Below, one piece after another: positions 48,087-57,395 of a stretch of 64,000 nt of DNA (position 1 is the first letter of the stretch; the number at the start of each line of letters is the position of its first letter). The translations under genes and the position numbers were made by a program. Under the pieces are notes generated by a model. It was given only the letters and a program-made list of their open reading frames with translations. It searched no databases and was not told the origin of the DNA. Source of the stretch: Whitmania pigra (Eukaryota; Annelida; Clitellata; Hirudinida; Haemopidae); contig JAJTWR010000431.1 of the NCBI GenBank assembly GCA_021613335.1, forward strand, positions 2,294,001-2,358,000, written 5' to 3'.

Positions 48087-48881
48087 ATGAGCGCTTCCGC
48101 GGATCCACTGGTCGCCGCACCTCCAGAGAAAGTCACGTTGCGCGACGCGCCGATAGCCAGGGTCATCGCCCAGTTGCGATTTCCAGAGCTCCTGTCCGTT
48201 GAGCAGCGGGAATTCGTTGCGCCGTTTCAGCGGGCCATCCAATCGCTGTACCCGGTGCTTCGCCAAGAGAACATCCTCGGCATTTTGCGGGGCCCCGCGG
48301 CCCTCACGACCGACCGGGTGCAGCTCGCGTGGAGATTTTCCGATCAGGATGGCCACTGGCGGGTCACGCTCTCCTCGACCTTTGTTGCTCTCGAAACCTC
48401 CAAGTACACAAACCGCAGAGAGTATTTCGAGCGCCTCAAGTATGTCGCGACGTCGCTCGCGGAAACCATCAACCCCACCCAGGTCGATCGCCTCGGCATT
48501 CGATACATCAACCGGCTGACCGGGCCCGCTGTCGACGATATCGCCAAACTCGTCCGCCCGGAGGTGCGAGGCGTCTCCGGGACCCTCGCCGCCACCCACG
48601 CGGTGCACGCGCTCTCGGAGACGCTCTTCGAAGTCGATGGAGCACGGCTGCTCGCCCGATGGGGCGCACTCCCGCCGGGGGCAACCGTCGATCCGGACGC
48701 CTTGGAGAATCTCAAGGAGCGAAGTTGGCTCATCGATCTCGACATGTTCACCACCGCGCCGATGCCCTTCCTCGTCGAGCGGATTGACGAACGCGGGCAA
48801 CAGTTCGCGGAGCGCATCTATTCGCTCTTCCGTTGGGCGGTGACCGACGAATTCCTCACAAAATACGCAGGCAAAACATGA
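48087..48881 (+). CDS. TIGR04255-like family protein
   Basis: A 264-residue cytosolic protein matching the pattern of the sporadically distributed TIGR04255 family: LRDAPIARVIAQLRFPELLS near the N-terminus, LAWRFSDQDGHWRVTLSSTFVALET, then YFERLKYVATSLAETINPTQVDRLGIRYINRL and a C-terminal LDMFTTAPMPF segment (motifs read in short blocks). The family function is unknown. The ATG at 48087 starts just before the conserved part; an earlier ATG at 48024 adds 21 unconserved residues. Its stop overlaps the next start (ATGA). Confidence 0.75.
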   Translation: MSASADPLVAAPPEKVTLRDAPIARVIAQLRFPELLSVEQREFVAPFQRAIQSLYPVLRQENILGILRGPAALTTDRVQLAWRFSDQDGHWRVTLSSTFVALETSKYTNRREYFERLKYVATSLAETINPTQVDRLGIRYINRLTGPAVDDIAKLVRPEVRGVSGTLAATHAVHALSETLFEVDGARLLARWGALPPGATVDPDALENLKERSWLIDLDMFTTAPMPFLVERIDERGQQFAERIYSLFRWAVTDEFLTKYAGKT

Positions 48882-49549
48882 CCAAACTCGAAACCCTTTC
48901 GATACTGAGTTCGACCTCAGCCGCTGGCGAGAAACCTATCGGCCAGCCCATAGACCAGAACTTCATCGGGTGCCTCGTATCCGGTCTGGGCACTTCCATT
49001 GTGTTCAACGCACTACCGGATTCGGTGTTGCGTTCCCAACGCACCACCGCTCAAACGTCGGCCGGGGACATGGTGCCTCCGGGGCTCACGCCGGGTGCGG
49101 CCATCGCGGAGCTGCGTAGGCTCACCGGGCTCACCTGGGACCAACTCGCACGACTCTTCCGGGTGACCCGACGCTCGCTGCATTTCTGGGCGAGCGGCAA
49201 ACGGGGCACTGCTCGCAACGAGGAGCATCTCCAACGCGTGCTGGCGGTCATGCGCAAAGTCGACCGTGGGTATTTGAGCGAGAACCGAGCCGCCTTGCTG
49301 GAGGTTCGCGACGACGGAATCATCCCGTTCGAACTGCTCATTCAAGGCAACTACGATCGCTTCTTGGCGGTGCTAGGACCTGGACGGGGACGCCCCTATC
49401 CACCGGCCCCGCAACTCTCCCAGGAGGAGTTGGAGAAGCGAAGACCGCTGCCACCCTGGGTGCTGCTTGGAGCGCTTCACGATCGCATTGCCCCCGCAAG
49501 TGGCCCGCTTATTGCTGCATTTCCGATCCCAACCAAACGGAGAGAATAA
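48878..49549 (+). CDS. Helix-turn-helix (XRE-like) protein of the cassette
   Basis: A 223-residue protein. The middle part (about 78-125: AIAELRRLTGLTWDQLARLFRV, then RRSLHFWASGKRG) is an XRE-like helix-turn-helix with an adjacent helix. The N-terminal 70 residues and the C-terminal 90 residues (IPFELLIQGNYDRFLAVLG) are of unknown fold. It overlaps the TIGR04255-like gene by four bases and is followed directly, with no spacer, by the third gene. It may autoregulate the cassette. Confidence 0.7.
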   Translation: MTKLETLSILSSTSAAGEKPIGQPIDQNFIGCLVSGLGTSIVFNALPDSVLRSQRTTAQTSAGDMVPPGLTPGAAIAELRRLTGLTWDQLARLFRVTRRSLHFWASGKRGTARNEEHLQRVLAVMRKVDRGYLSENRAALLEVRDDGIIPFELLIQGNYDRFLAVLGPGRGRPYPPAPQLSQEELEKRRPLPPWVLLGALHDRIAPASGPLIAAFPIPTKRRE

Positions 49550-50404
49550 GTGGCGAGAGTGGTACCCAATTCCGAAGCTGCAAACCGAATCGATGCCTCC
49601 CTGAAGTCGTGGCGCCAAGGGGATCTGTTGCTTGAAGAGTCTTGGTTTGTCCATGTGGGAGATGGTGAAGCGGCCCTCACCGATGCATCTCGAACAGCGC
49701 TGTCAGGACCGCAGGCACTGATTTCGAAAGTCCCAGGGCTTGTGGTGGTCACCCAAAGTTGCGATATCGTTCGGACTTGCGTCGCTCGCCCCTACATCGA
49801 AGTCTCACCCATCATTCAAGTCAGCGAAGTGGACCATCGACTTGTAAAACTGGGGTACCGGCCTTCGTACGCGTCATTGCCAGCCATTGAGAGTCAGCGA
49901 CTGGTGGCAGATCTCGATAGGGTCATGACCGTCGAGAAGTCGATTGTTGCGACATGGAAGCGAACGGAAGGGTGTTTCCGAGATGAGGAGCGACGCTCGT
50001 TTGCTCGGGCTCTAGCTCGCAAAAGGGGAAGATTTGCGTTTCCAGACAGCTTCACGAAGCTCGTCAAAAAGCTCGTCGCTCGGGTTATCGATAAGCACGA
50101 CAAAAACACCGACGAAGGGCGTGGACTCCGTGCATTGCGTGAAATTCGCATAGCTGCGTCGCCATTTTGGGACGCCGTCTCACCGGAACTACACTTTTGG
50201 TTTATCCGCGAAGTTGGTGAAGTAACTTTTGATAGAAAAAACTGGGATGTGCTCCAAAGTGACTGGCTGAAACTTGTGCCCGAGACTCAGATCATTGCAA
50301 AAGTGGACAGCCGCGTCGCGACCCTGCAGGAGATGTCGGCCGAAGAATACATCAACAGCGACCCGCTGGATCTCGATTATCTCTCAACGTCAGTCGAGAG
50401 CTAG
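49550..50404 (+). CDS. Unknown protein with QSCDIV motif, third gene of the cassette
   Basis: A 284-residue cytosolic protein with no transmembrane segment. It starts at GTG immediately after the TAA of the HTH gene, with GGAGAG about seven bases upstream. The N-terminal third reads SWRQGDLLLEESWFVHVG then LVVVTQSCDIVRTC and YIEVSPIIQV. A GD near the N-terminus and a TQSCDI strand-turn suggest a compact beta fold, with C and D as candidate active or metal-binding residues. The middle is basic and helical (RRSFARALARKRGRF, LVKKLVARVIDKHDKN). I recognise no named family. It is AT-richer at third positions than core genes here. Confidence 0.65.
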   Translation: MARVVPNSEAANRIDASLKSWRQGDLLLEESWFVHVGDGEAALTDASRTALSGPQALISKVPGLVVVTQSCDIVRTCVARPYIEVSPIIQVSEVDHRLVKLGYRPSYASLPAIESQRLVADLDRVMTVEKSIVATWKRTEGCFRDEERRSFARALARKRGRFAFPDSFTKLVKKLVARVIDKHDKNTDEGRGLRALREIRIAASPFWDAVSPELHFWFIREVGEVTFDRKNWDVLQSDWLKLVPETQIIAKVDSRVATLQEMSAEEYINSDPLDLDYLSTSVES

Positions 50405-50582
50405 CCCTGTTCATCAACGGACTGTCGTTGAACCCTGAGGCCCCACTTGTCTATCGGGACAGGGCCCCCGTGGATCGCGGGTTCTCGTTGTACGCTCTAG
50501 CGGCAGATAGCGTAACCCCTTGACATCCTTACCTTCTTGTAGGACGACGCGGCCCAAAACTTACAGAGAGGGACACACCACA

Positions 50583-50990
50583 ATGGGACATCAGCACATG
50601 CGATTCGTTCTTCCCGTGGTCTGCGCGGCTTTTGCAGGGTGCGGATTTACCAGCGGATTTTTGCGAGATTCCACGACTGCACAGCAGATCCGCTACCATC
50701 TTGATGTTGGCTCACAGCAATACATCCGAAGCGTGAGCGGCTCCGCGACCAGTGGCACGATATTTTGCTCTATACCGCTGCGTTCAAAAGTTAATAAGTA
50801 CAAGGATGCGATGGTTCGCTTGTATGAAGACGCAAAATTGGGTCCGAACCAGGCAATCATCAACATCCGGGAAGATCATCAGTTGTATGTCTATTTCGGG
50901 TTCTACTGCACCGATACCGTCACTATCTCTGCGGATGTCGTAGAGTTTGTGCCGGTAGGCCAAACGAGAGTGCCGAATATCGTTCAGTAG
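50583..50990 (+). CDS. Small hypothetical lipoprotein
   Basis: A 135-residue protein with a lipoprotein signal (FVLPVVCAAFAGC), Cys at the end of an AxAGC lipobox, and a beta-rich mature part (RYHLDVGSQQYIRSVSG, then LYVYFGFYCTDTVTISADV). No family is recognised. GAGAGGGA lies upstream of the ATG at 50583. A perfect TTGACA at 50520 lacks a good -10 partner. The 178-base gap before it shows nothing else. Confidence 0.65.
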   Translation: MGHQHMRFVLPVVCAAFAGCGFTSGFLRDSTTAQQIRYHLDVGSQQYIRSVSGSATSGTIFCSIPLRSKVNKYKDAMVRLYEDAKLGPNQAIINIREDHQLYVYFGFYCTDTVTISADVVEFVPVGQTRVPNIVQ

Positions 50991-51000
50991 GCGCGTGTAC

Positions 51001-51981
51001 TTAGCCCCACGGGCCGAAGAGCATTTCGCCGATGGGCTGACGCACGAGGGCGGTGAGGAATCGCGAGAGCTGGTGGCCGATGAAGACCACCTCCAAGGCG
51101 GCGAGCGCAATCCACGGTCCGTAGGGGAGGCTCGTCGCCGTTGGGCGGAAATCGTCGGGATTCTCCGCTGGCGGGTCTGGCACGTCTTGCAACAGTAGCG
51201 CGTAGGGCACTGCTGCGAGGCGCCGCCAGAAGGAGAGGGCGGGATTCCGCCAAGCGGGCGTGAAGGTGGCCTCCGGCACGGGCGTGTCAGATGGCCCGGC
51301 AACTGGCGTGGGCCCGGCGCGGCCCCGCAGCCAAAGGTTGAGGAGCCCGAAGATGGCCCCTTGTACCGACGAGAGGAACACCACCCCGAGGAGCGCTCGC
51401 GGGCCAACTATCGCTCCGCACATGGCGAGGAGAAACTTGTCTCCGCCGCCGAGGGAAGCTTGGCCAGAGGTGAAGAACCCCAAGAACTCGACCCCGCGGA
51501 AGACGACAAACCCCAGCACGGCGCCGATGGTCGCACCCAAGACGGCCGCCTTGCCGAGCGGGATGTGGAGCAGGATGCCCAGCACAATGCCCGGCAGGGT
51601 GAGCTCCCAGGGGAGCAGCCAATGCTCGGCGTCGATGAAAATCAGCGGCACGAGCAAGACGATGAACGCCAGCATCGGCACGAGCGCCCAACCAACGCCC
51701 AGCCGGTAGCTCGCCGCCACGAAGAGCAGCCCGGTGAGCGCTTCGACGAGGAAGTACCGAGGCGAGATGGGCGCGCGACACTTCGCGCAGCGTCCCCGCT
51801 GGATAAGGTACGACACGAGCGGTACGTTTTCGTACCAGGTGAGCTCGTGCTGGCAGCTTGGACAATGCGACGGCGGTCGCACAATGCTGAGCCCGCGCGG
51901 AATCCGGTGGATGAGGACGTTCGCGAAGCTCCCGAAGATGACTCCCAGGAGGGCTATCCAGACGGTCAAAAGGGTTTCCAC
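51001..51981 (-). CDS. pilD: Prepilin peptidase (type IV prepilin leader peptidase, A24)
   Basis: An inner-membrane aspartic protease that cleaves and N-methylates type IV pilin and pseudopilin leaders. A 326-residue protein with an N-terminal FGSFANVLIHRIPRGLSIVRPPS, the zinc-like double-Cys loop (CPSC, CAKC) needed for methylation, and the two catalytic aspartates in LIFIDAEHWLLP and SLGGGDKFLLAM (GxGD-type). An extra 70-residue loop between the last helices (about 225-295) is Pro-rich and unusual. It starts at GTG. It implies type IV pili or a type II secretion system elsewhere. Confidence 0.95.
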   Translation of the reverse strand: METLLTVWIALLGVIFGSFANVLIHRIPRGLSIVRPPSHCPSCQHELTWYENVPLVSYLIQRGRCAKCRAPISPRYFLVEALTGLLFVAASYRLGVGWALVPMLAFIVLLVPLIFIDAEHWLLPWELTLPGIVLGILLHIPLGKAAVLGATIGAVLGFVVFRGVEFLGFFTSGQASLGGGDKFLLAMCGAIVGPRALLGVVFLSSVQGAIFGLLNLWLRGRAGPTPVAGPSDTPVPEATFTPAWRNPALSFWRRLAAVPYALLLQDVPDPPAENPDDFRPTATSLPYGPWIALAALEVVFIGHQLSRFLTALVRQPIGEMLFGPWG

Positions 51982-52073
51982 GAGTGGGTGCTGATGCTAG
52001 CCTTTCTGGTTCGCTCGGGACAGACTTTGTCCGTCGCTTTTCCCGGCGTTGACTTCGTCAGCGAGGACTATGG

Positions 52074-53825
52074 ATGCATGAACCGATAGGCGAGCTTCTA
52101 GGGCTCAAGCCGAGTGACGTAGGGCACCTGCGGCGCACCTATCGACGTCGAATGCGGGACGACGAAATTGTCAGCCCCGACCTCGCACGCCACCTGGTCG
52201 AATTTTCGGCGCGTACCCACCGGCAAGTGGGCGCGCTGGTCTCCCGCAAAGGCGATGTGGAGTATGTGATTGTCGGCGATGCGCACCGCCTGGTGCTGCC
52301 CGACATCGGCCGCGCCCGCGCCGGACAAACCCGCCTGCGCGGGCTGCGCCTCGTGCACACCCACCTGCGCGCGGAACCCCTCACGCGCGACGACCTCACC
52401 GACTTGGCGCTCCTCCGCCTCGACCTCGTGGCGGCCGTGTGCCTCACCCCGGAGGGTGACGTCGGCGAACTCCACTACGCGCACCTCCTGCCGGGCAATC
52501 GCGCTGGCGAGCTCTGGCGGGTGCAAACCGCGCCGACCGTGTCCGAGCAACCGCACTGCGCGGAGCTGCTTCGTTCCCTCGAAGCCGAACTCACCCGCGA
52601 AGCCGAAGACCTTCGCGCCGCACCGGGGCAGGAGCGGGCGGTGCTGCTCGCGGTCTGCCTCGATGGGCGCATGGAGCGCGCGGAAGCGAGCCTGCGGGAA
52701 CTCGTGGCGCTCGCGCAGTCTGCCGGGGTGGCAGTCGTCGAGGAGCTCATCCAAAGGCGTCCCCGACCAGACCCGAAGTACCTCATCGGCCGCGGCAAGC
52801 TCGAAGACCTCAATCTGCGCGCGATGCAGCAGGGCGCTTCGCTGCTGATTGTCGACAAGGACTTAACGCCCGGCCAGGCGCGGGCCATCGGCGAAGCGAC
52901 GAGCCTCAAGCTGCTCGACCGCACCCAACTCATCCTCGACATCTTCGCGCAGCGGGCCCACTCCGGCGACGGCAAGCTCCAAGTGGAACTCGCCCAGCTC
53001 CAGTACCTGCTCCCGCGCCTCGCTCGCTCCGACCCATCGCTCTCGCGCCTCGGCGCTGGCATCGGCGGCCGCGGTCCCGGCGAAACCAAACTCGAACTCG
53101 ACCGCCGCCGCGTGCGCGACCGCATCGCCATGCTCAACCGAAAAATCGAGTCCCTCGCGCATTCGCGTGGCGTGCGCCGACGGCGGCGGGAGCGAAGCTC
53201 CATCCCCGTTGTCTCCCTCATCGGCTACACCAACGCTGGGAAGTCGAGCCTGCTGAACGCGCTTACCGGCGCCCAGGTGGGCGTGGAGAACAAGCTCTTC
53301 GCCACGCTCGACCCGACGAGCCGACGCACCCGGTTGCCATCGCAGCGGGAAGTCATCATCACCGACACCGTGGGCTTTATCCGCGACCTGCCGGAAGACC
53401 TGCGCCGCGCCTTCCGGGCGACCATCGAAGAGCTCGCCGAGGCCGATGTGCTCCTCCACGTGGCCGACGCTGCCGACGAAGACCGCCTGGAGCAGCTCGC
53501 AGCCGTCGAGGCCATCCTCGAAGAGTTGGACTTGGCGACGCTGCCGCGCCTCCTCGTGTGGAACAAAGACGACCTCCTCACCCCGCTAGAACGCGCCATC
53601 CTGCTCCGTCGGCATTCGGGCGTCACCGTCAGCGCGAGTGCCGGTCGCGGCCTCGACACGCTCCTCGCACGAGTGGAAGCGCTCCTCGACGCGCGCCCAA
53701 CGAAGGGCAGCGCCGACGAAGCCCGCAGTGCGGGCGCTACCGGCGGGCGGGTTCGAGCTTCAGAGTCTTCTCTTCCCGCTGTTTCCCGTTCAGGGTCTCG
53801 AACGACGACAGGTCGTCGCGGTTGA
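52074..53825 (+). CDS. hflX: Ribosome-rescue/splitting GTPase HflX
   Basis: A 583-residue protein. An N-terminal extra region of about 190 residues (RRTYRRRMRDDEIVSPDLARH, LRGLRLVHTHLR) precedes the HflX core: DPKYLIGRGKLEDL, FAQRAHSGDGKLQVELAQLQYLLPRL, GGRGPGETKLELDRR, then the G domain GYTNAGKSSLLNAL, TDTVGFIRDLP and NKDDLL. HflX splits stalled or stress-damaged 70S ribosomes. The ATG has GAGGA six bases upstream. The last 30 residues are low-complexity and overlap the antisense helicase gene by 89 bases. Confidence 0.94.
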   Translation: MHEPIGELLGLKPSDVGHLRRTYRRRMRDDEIVSPDLARHLVEFSARTHRQVGALVSRKGDVEYVIVGDAHRLVLPDIGRARAGQTRLRGLRLVHTHLRAEPLTRDDLTDLALLRLDLVAAVCLTPEGDVGELHYAHLLPGNRAGELWRVQTAPTVSEQPHCAELLRSLEAELTREAEDLRAAPGQERAVLLAVCLDGRMERAEASLRELVALAQSAGVAVVEELIQRRPRPDPKYLIGRGKLEDLNLRAMQQGASLLIVDKDLTPGQARAIGEATSLKLLDRTQLILDIFAQRAHSGDGKLQVELAQLQYLLPRLARSDPSLSRLGAGIGGRGPGETKLELDRRRVRDRIAMLNRKIESLAHSRGVRRRRRERSSIPVVSLIGYTNAGKSSLLNALTGAQVGVENKLFATLDPTSRRTRLPSQREVIITDTVGFIRDLPEDLRRAFRATIEELAEADVLLHVADAADEDRLEQLAAVEAILEELDLATLPRLLVWNKDDLLTPLERAILLRRHSGVTVSASAGRGLDTLLARVEALLDARPTKGSADEARSAGATGGRVRASESSLPAVSRSGSRTTTGRRG

Positions 53826-55488
53826 TGTCGAGGTAGCTGAAGGTCTTTCGGATGAGCGCCCGTTTGATGTTCGCCACCGGCGCGCCGAGGTCGCCCAAGG
53901 TTTGCTTCAAGCTCGCTTCGTCGACGCCGTCGTCGGTGCCGAGGTTGAGCCACAGGCGCAGCGAGTCGTCGCCCGCCGCCCGTCGCGGCTCCCGCGGCTC
54001 GCGCGGCGCTCCGGCCTCGCGGCGTGAGCCACCTTCTCGCGCTGTGCCGCCTTCCCGGCGCGATCCGCCCTCGCGCCGACGCCGCCCGCCCTCCGACTTC
54101 GATGCGCTCTGCGGTTCCCGCGGCGCTGGCTCCGACTTCTCGGTTTGCGCACGCTCCATGCGCCGGTGGGTGAAGAACGAGCGCAGCAGAATCGCGATGA
54201 GCTCGTCGGCGTCCGGGCGAATCTTGATGGCATTCGCGAGCCCCAAAAAGCCCTCGAACACCACGCTGCCGGTGGCGCGCTTCAACTCGCCGATGTGGTA
54301 CTCGGCGGCGCGCCGCTGCGCATCTTCCGGCGACGGAAGCTGCTTCTGCTCGAATTTGATGCCGTATTTGTGCTCAAGCGCGGTCAGCGTCGCAAGCTCG
54401 CGCCCGGAGGTGAGGTTGATCGCGGTGCCGCTTTTGCCGATGCGCCCAGTCCGCCCGACCCGATGCAGATACACCGCCGGGTCTTCGGGGAGGGAGTAGT
54501 TGATCACATACGCCAAGTGCGAGATGTCGATGCCGCGCGCCGCCAAGTCCGTCGCCACCATGAAGGCGAGTTCCCCGCGCTTCACCCGGCCCATCACCCG
54601 CTCGCGCTCCTTCTGCGGCAAATCGCCATTCAGCAACTCCGCGTCGTAGCCGTTGCGGTTCAACACCGCGTTCACGAGCTCGGTGTCGTCGCGGGTGTTG
54701 CAAAAAATGATCGCATTGTCCGGGTTCTCGACGCCGAGCACGTACAGCAAATTGCGCGGCTTCGGAAACGCGTCGGAGATTTCGTAGCGAAGGTGCCGAA
54801 TGTGGTCGACGGTGAAGTCGTCGCCCGACAGGAGCAGCGTCTCCGGCTTCGAGGTGTACTGCCCGAGGAGCCGCTCGATGCCTTCGGGAATCGTCGCCGA
54901 GAACAGCAGTATCTGCCGGTCCTTCGGCAGGGTGTCGAGGATGTGGGTGACTTCCTCGTAAAACCCTTGGTTCAGCATTTCGTCGGCTTCGTCGAGCACC
55001 ACGTGGCGCACCGTGCCGAGCTTCAAGTTGCCGCGGCGCATGTGGTCTTGCACCCGACCAGGTGTGCCGACGACAATGGTCGCGCCGGTCCGCAGCGCGT
55101 CTTCCTGCCGCTGCATCGAGTCGCCGCCGTAAATCGCCACCACCGTGATGTCTCGGTGCGCCGACAGCGCCGCGAGTTCGTCGCGCACTTGCAGGGCGAG
55201 TTCGCGCGTCGGGCAGAGTATCAGCGCCGTGACGGTGCGTGTTCCCATCGGAATGGAATCGATGAGCGGCATCCCGAACGCCGCGGTCTTGCCGGTGCCG
55301 GTCTTCGAGCGTACCACCAAGTCTCGCCCGGCCCGCGCGGGCGCCCACACCTGGCTTTGCACCGGCGTTGGGCTCACGTACCCGCGCTCGGCGACGGCGC
55401 GGCGCAGTTCAGGAGACAACCCGAGGGCGTCGAAAGGAACGTCTGAAACGTAATCTTGACTCGGCGACGCGCTCGGCGACTCTTCCAT
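53737..55488 (-). CDS. DEAD-box RNA helicase with DbpA-type RNA-binding domain
   Basis: A 583-residue ATP-dependent RNA helicase. Motifs: Q motif PTPVQSQVWAP, Walker A SKTGTGKTAAFG, PTRELALQVR, DEAD in VLDEADEMLNQ, SAT in LLFSATIPEG, RGIDI and HRVGRTGRIGKSG. The C-terminus has a Glu/Arg/Gly low-complexity tract (EGGRRRREGGSRREGG) then a DbpA/CsdA RNA-recognition domain (LRLWLNLGTDDGVDEASL, IGRAL-like VANIKRALIRKTFSYLDI). It probably acts in ribosome assembly or cold adaptation. The ATG has GAGGAG five bases upstream. Confidence 0.95.
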   Translation of the reverse strand: MEESPSASPSQDYVSDVPFDALGLSPELRRAVAERGYVSPTPVQSQVWAPARAGRDLVVRSKTGTGKTAAFGMPLIDSIPMGTRTVTALILCPTRELALQVRDELAALSAHRDITVVAIYGGDSMQRQEDALRTGATIVVGTPGRVQDHMRRGNLKLGTVRHVVLDEADEMLNQGFYEEVTHILDTLPKDRQILLFSATIPEGIERLLGQYTSKPETLLLSGDDFTVDHIRHLRYEISDAFPKPRNLLYVLGVENPDNAIIFCNTRDDTELVNAVLNRNGYDAELLNGDLPQKERERVMGRVKRGELAFMVATDLAARGIDISHLAYVINYSLPEDPAVYLHRVGRTGRIGKSGTAINLTSGRELATLTALEHKYGIKFEQKQLPSPEDAQRRAAEYHIGELKRATGSVVFEGFLGLANAIKIRPDADELIAILLRSFFTHRRMERAQTEKSEPAPREPQSASKSEGGRRRREGGSRREGGTAREGGSRREAGAPREPREPRRAAGDDSLRLWLNLGTDDGVDEASLKQTLGDLGAPVANIKRALIRKTFSYLDINRDDLSSFETLNGKQREEKTLKLEPARR

Positions 55489-55638
55489 AGGTGCTCCTCG
55501 TATCCCCGACGGTGCTCACCGGCAATCACCTTCGCGCGGCGATCGTAGAGATGGAGCAATTCGCCGATGCTCGCCTTGTAGGCGCGCGGCGATGAATTTG
55601 TGTAGAAACTCCCTTCCGTATCCGGGAAGAAGGCAAAC

Positions 55639-56175
55639 ATGATCCAGCGGGTTCTGAAAGCGCTCATCGGCACCAAGAATGAGCGGGAGTTAAAGAAGGC
55701 GTGGCCGAAGGTCGCTCGCATCAACGAGCTTGAGGCGCAGATGAAGGCGCTCGTCGACGAAGACTTTCGCAAGGCGACCGTCCGCCTCAAGGAAGAAGTC
55801 GGGAACGGCAAGCCGCTCGACGACGTGCTCTTCGAGGCATTCGCGCTCACCCGCGAGGCTTCGCGCCGCGTCCTCGGGCAGCGGCATTACGACGTGCAGC
55901 TCATCGGCGGCATGTTCCTCCACCAGGGGCACATCGCCGAAATGCGCACCGGCGAAGGCAAGACGCTCACCGCGACGCTTCCCTGCTACTTGAACGCGCT
56001 CTCCGGCCGCGGGGTTCACGTGGTCACGGTGAACGACTACCTCGCCCGCCGCGACGCCGCCTGGATGGGGCAGGTCTACAGTTTCCTCGGTATGCGCACC
56101 GGCTGCGTGCTCCACGACTTGCGCGACACCGAGCGCCAAGAGGCCTACCGCGCCGACATCACCTACGGGCAGAAC

Positions 56176-56214
<39 letters not shown>

Positions 56215-56283
56215 TTCCGCCTGCAGGACTACGTGCAGCGCGAGCTGAACTTCGCCATCGTCGACGAAGTGGACTCCATCCTC

Positions 56284-56315
<32 letters not shown>

Positions 56316-57360
56316 CGGGCCGACCGAGGAGAACACCGACCTCTATGGCCGCATCGACAAAATCGTCTACGGCCTCACGCCGGAGCTCGACTTCCAAGTC
56401 GACGAAAAGAATCGCTCGGTCACCCTCACCGACGCGGGCGTGGAGAAGCTCCAGGTGCGCCTTGGGAAAAGCAACCTCTACGCCGCCGAGGAACTCGAAA
56501 CGCTCCACCACGTTGAGGAGGCGCTGCGTGCGCACACCCTCTACCGCCGCGACCGCGACTACGTGGTGCGCGATGGCGAGGTGCTGATTGTCGACGAATT
56601 CACTGGCCGCCTCATGCCGGGCCGCCGCTGGAGCGACGGTCTGCACCAGGCGATTGAAGCGAAGGAAGGGGTCACCATCCAGAACGAGAACCAGACGCTC
56701 GCGACCATCTCCTTCCAGAACTACTTCCGCATGTACACCAAGCTCTCGGGCATGACCGGCACTGCCGACACCGAGGCCGAGGAGTTCGCCAAAATCTACA
56801 ACCTCGACGTGCGGGTTGTGCCCACCAACCGGCCGATGGTCCGCAAAGACTACGACGACGTGGTCTACAAGACCGAGCGCGCCAAGTTCGAAGCGGCCGC
56901 CAAGGAAATCGGCGAGCTGCGCAAGCGCGGGCAACCGGTGCTGGTCGGCACGGTCTCCATTCAGAAGAGTGAGATTTTCTCGAAGTTCCTCACCCAGAGC
57001 GGCGTGCCGCACGAGGTGTTGAACGCCAAGAACCACGCTCGCGAAGCCGGCATCATCGCTCAGGCTGGTCGCAAGGGCGCGGTCACCATCTCCACCAATA
57101 TGGCCGGCCGCGGCACCGACATTCTCTTGGGCGGCAACCCGGAGTTCATGGCCCGCGAAGAAGTCGGGGCGCCGCCTACGCCGCCGGCAGCCGACGCGCC
57201 GCCGGAAGAGGCCGCCGCCTTCGCCGAAGCGCAGCGGGTGTGGAACGCGCGCCTCGCGGAAGCGACTGCGAGCCACCAGCGCGCGTGCGCCGCAGAGCGC
57301 GACCAAGTGAAGGAACTCGGGGGCCTCTTCATTCTCGGCACCGAGCGCCACGAGTCTCGC

Positions 57361-57395
<35 letters not shown>

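Noticed and set aside
45113..50990. Prophage or integrated island with attachment sites
   Set aside because: The region looks accessory by content, but I found no integrase, no transposase and no flanking direct repeats.
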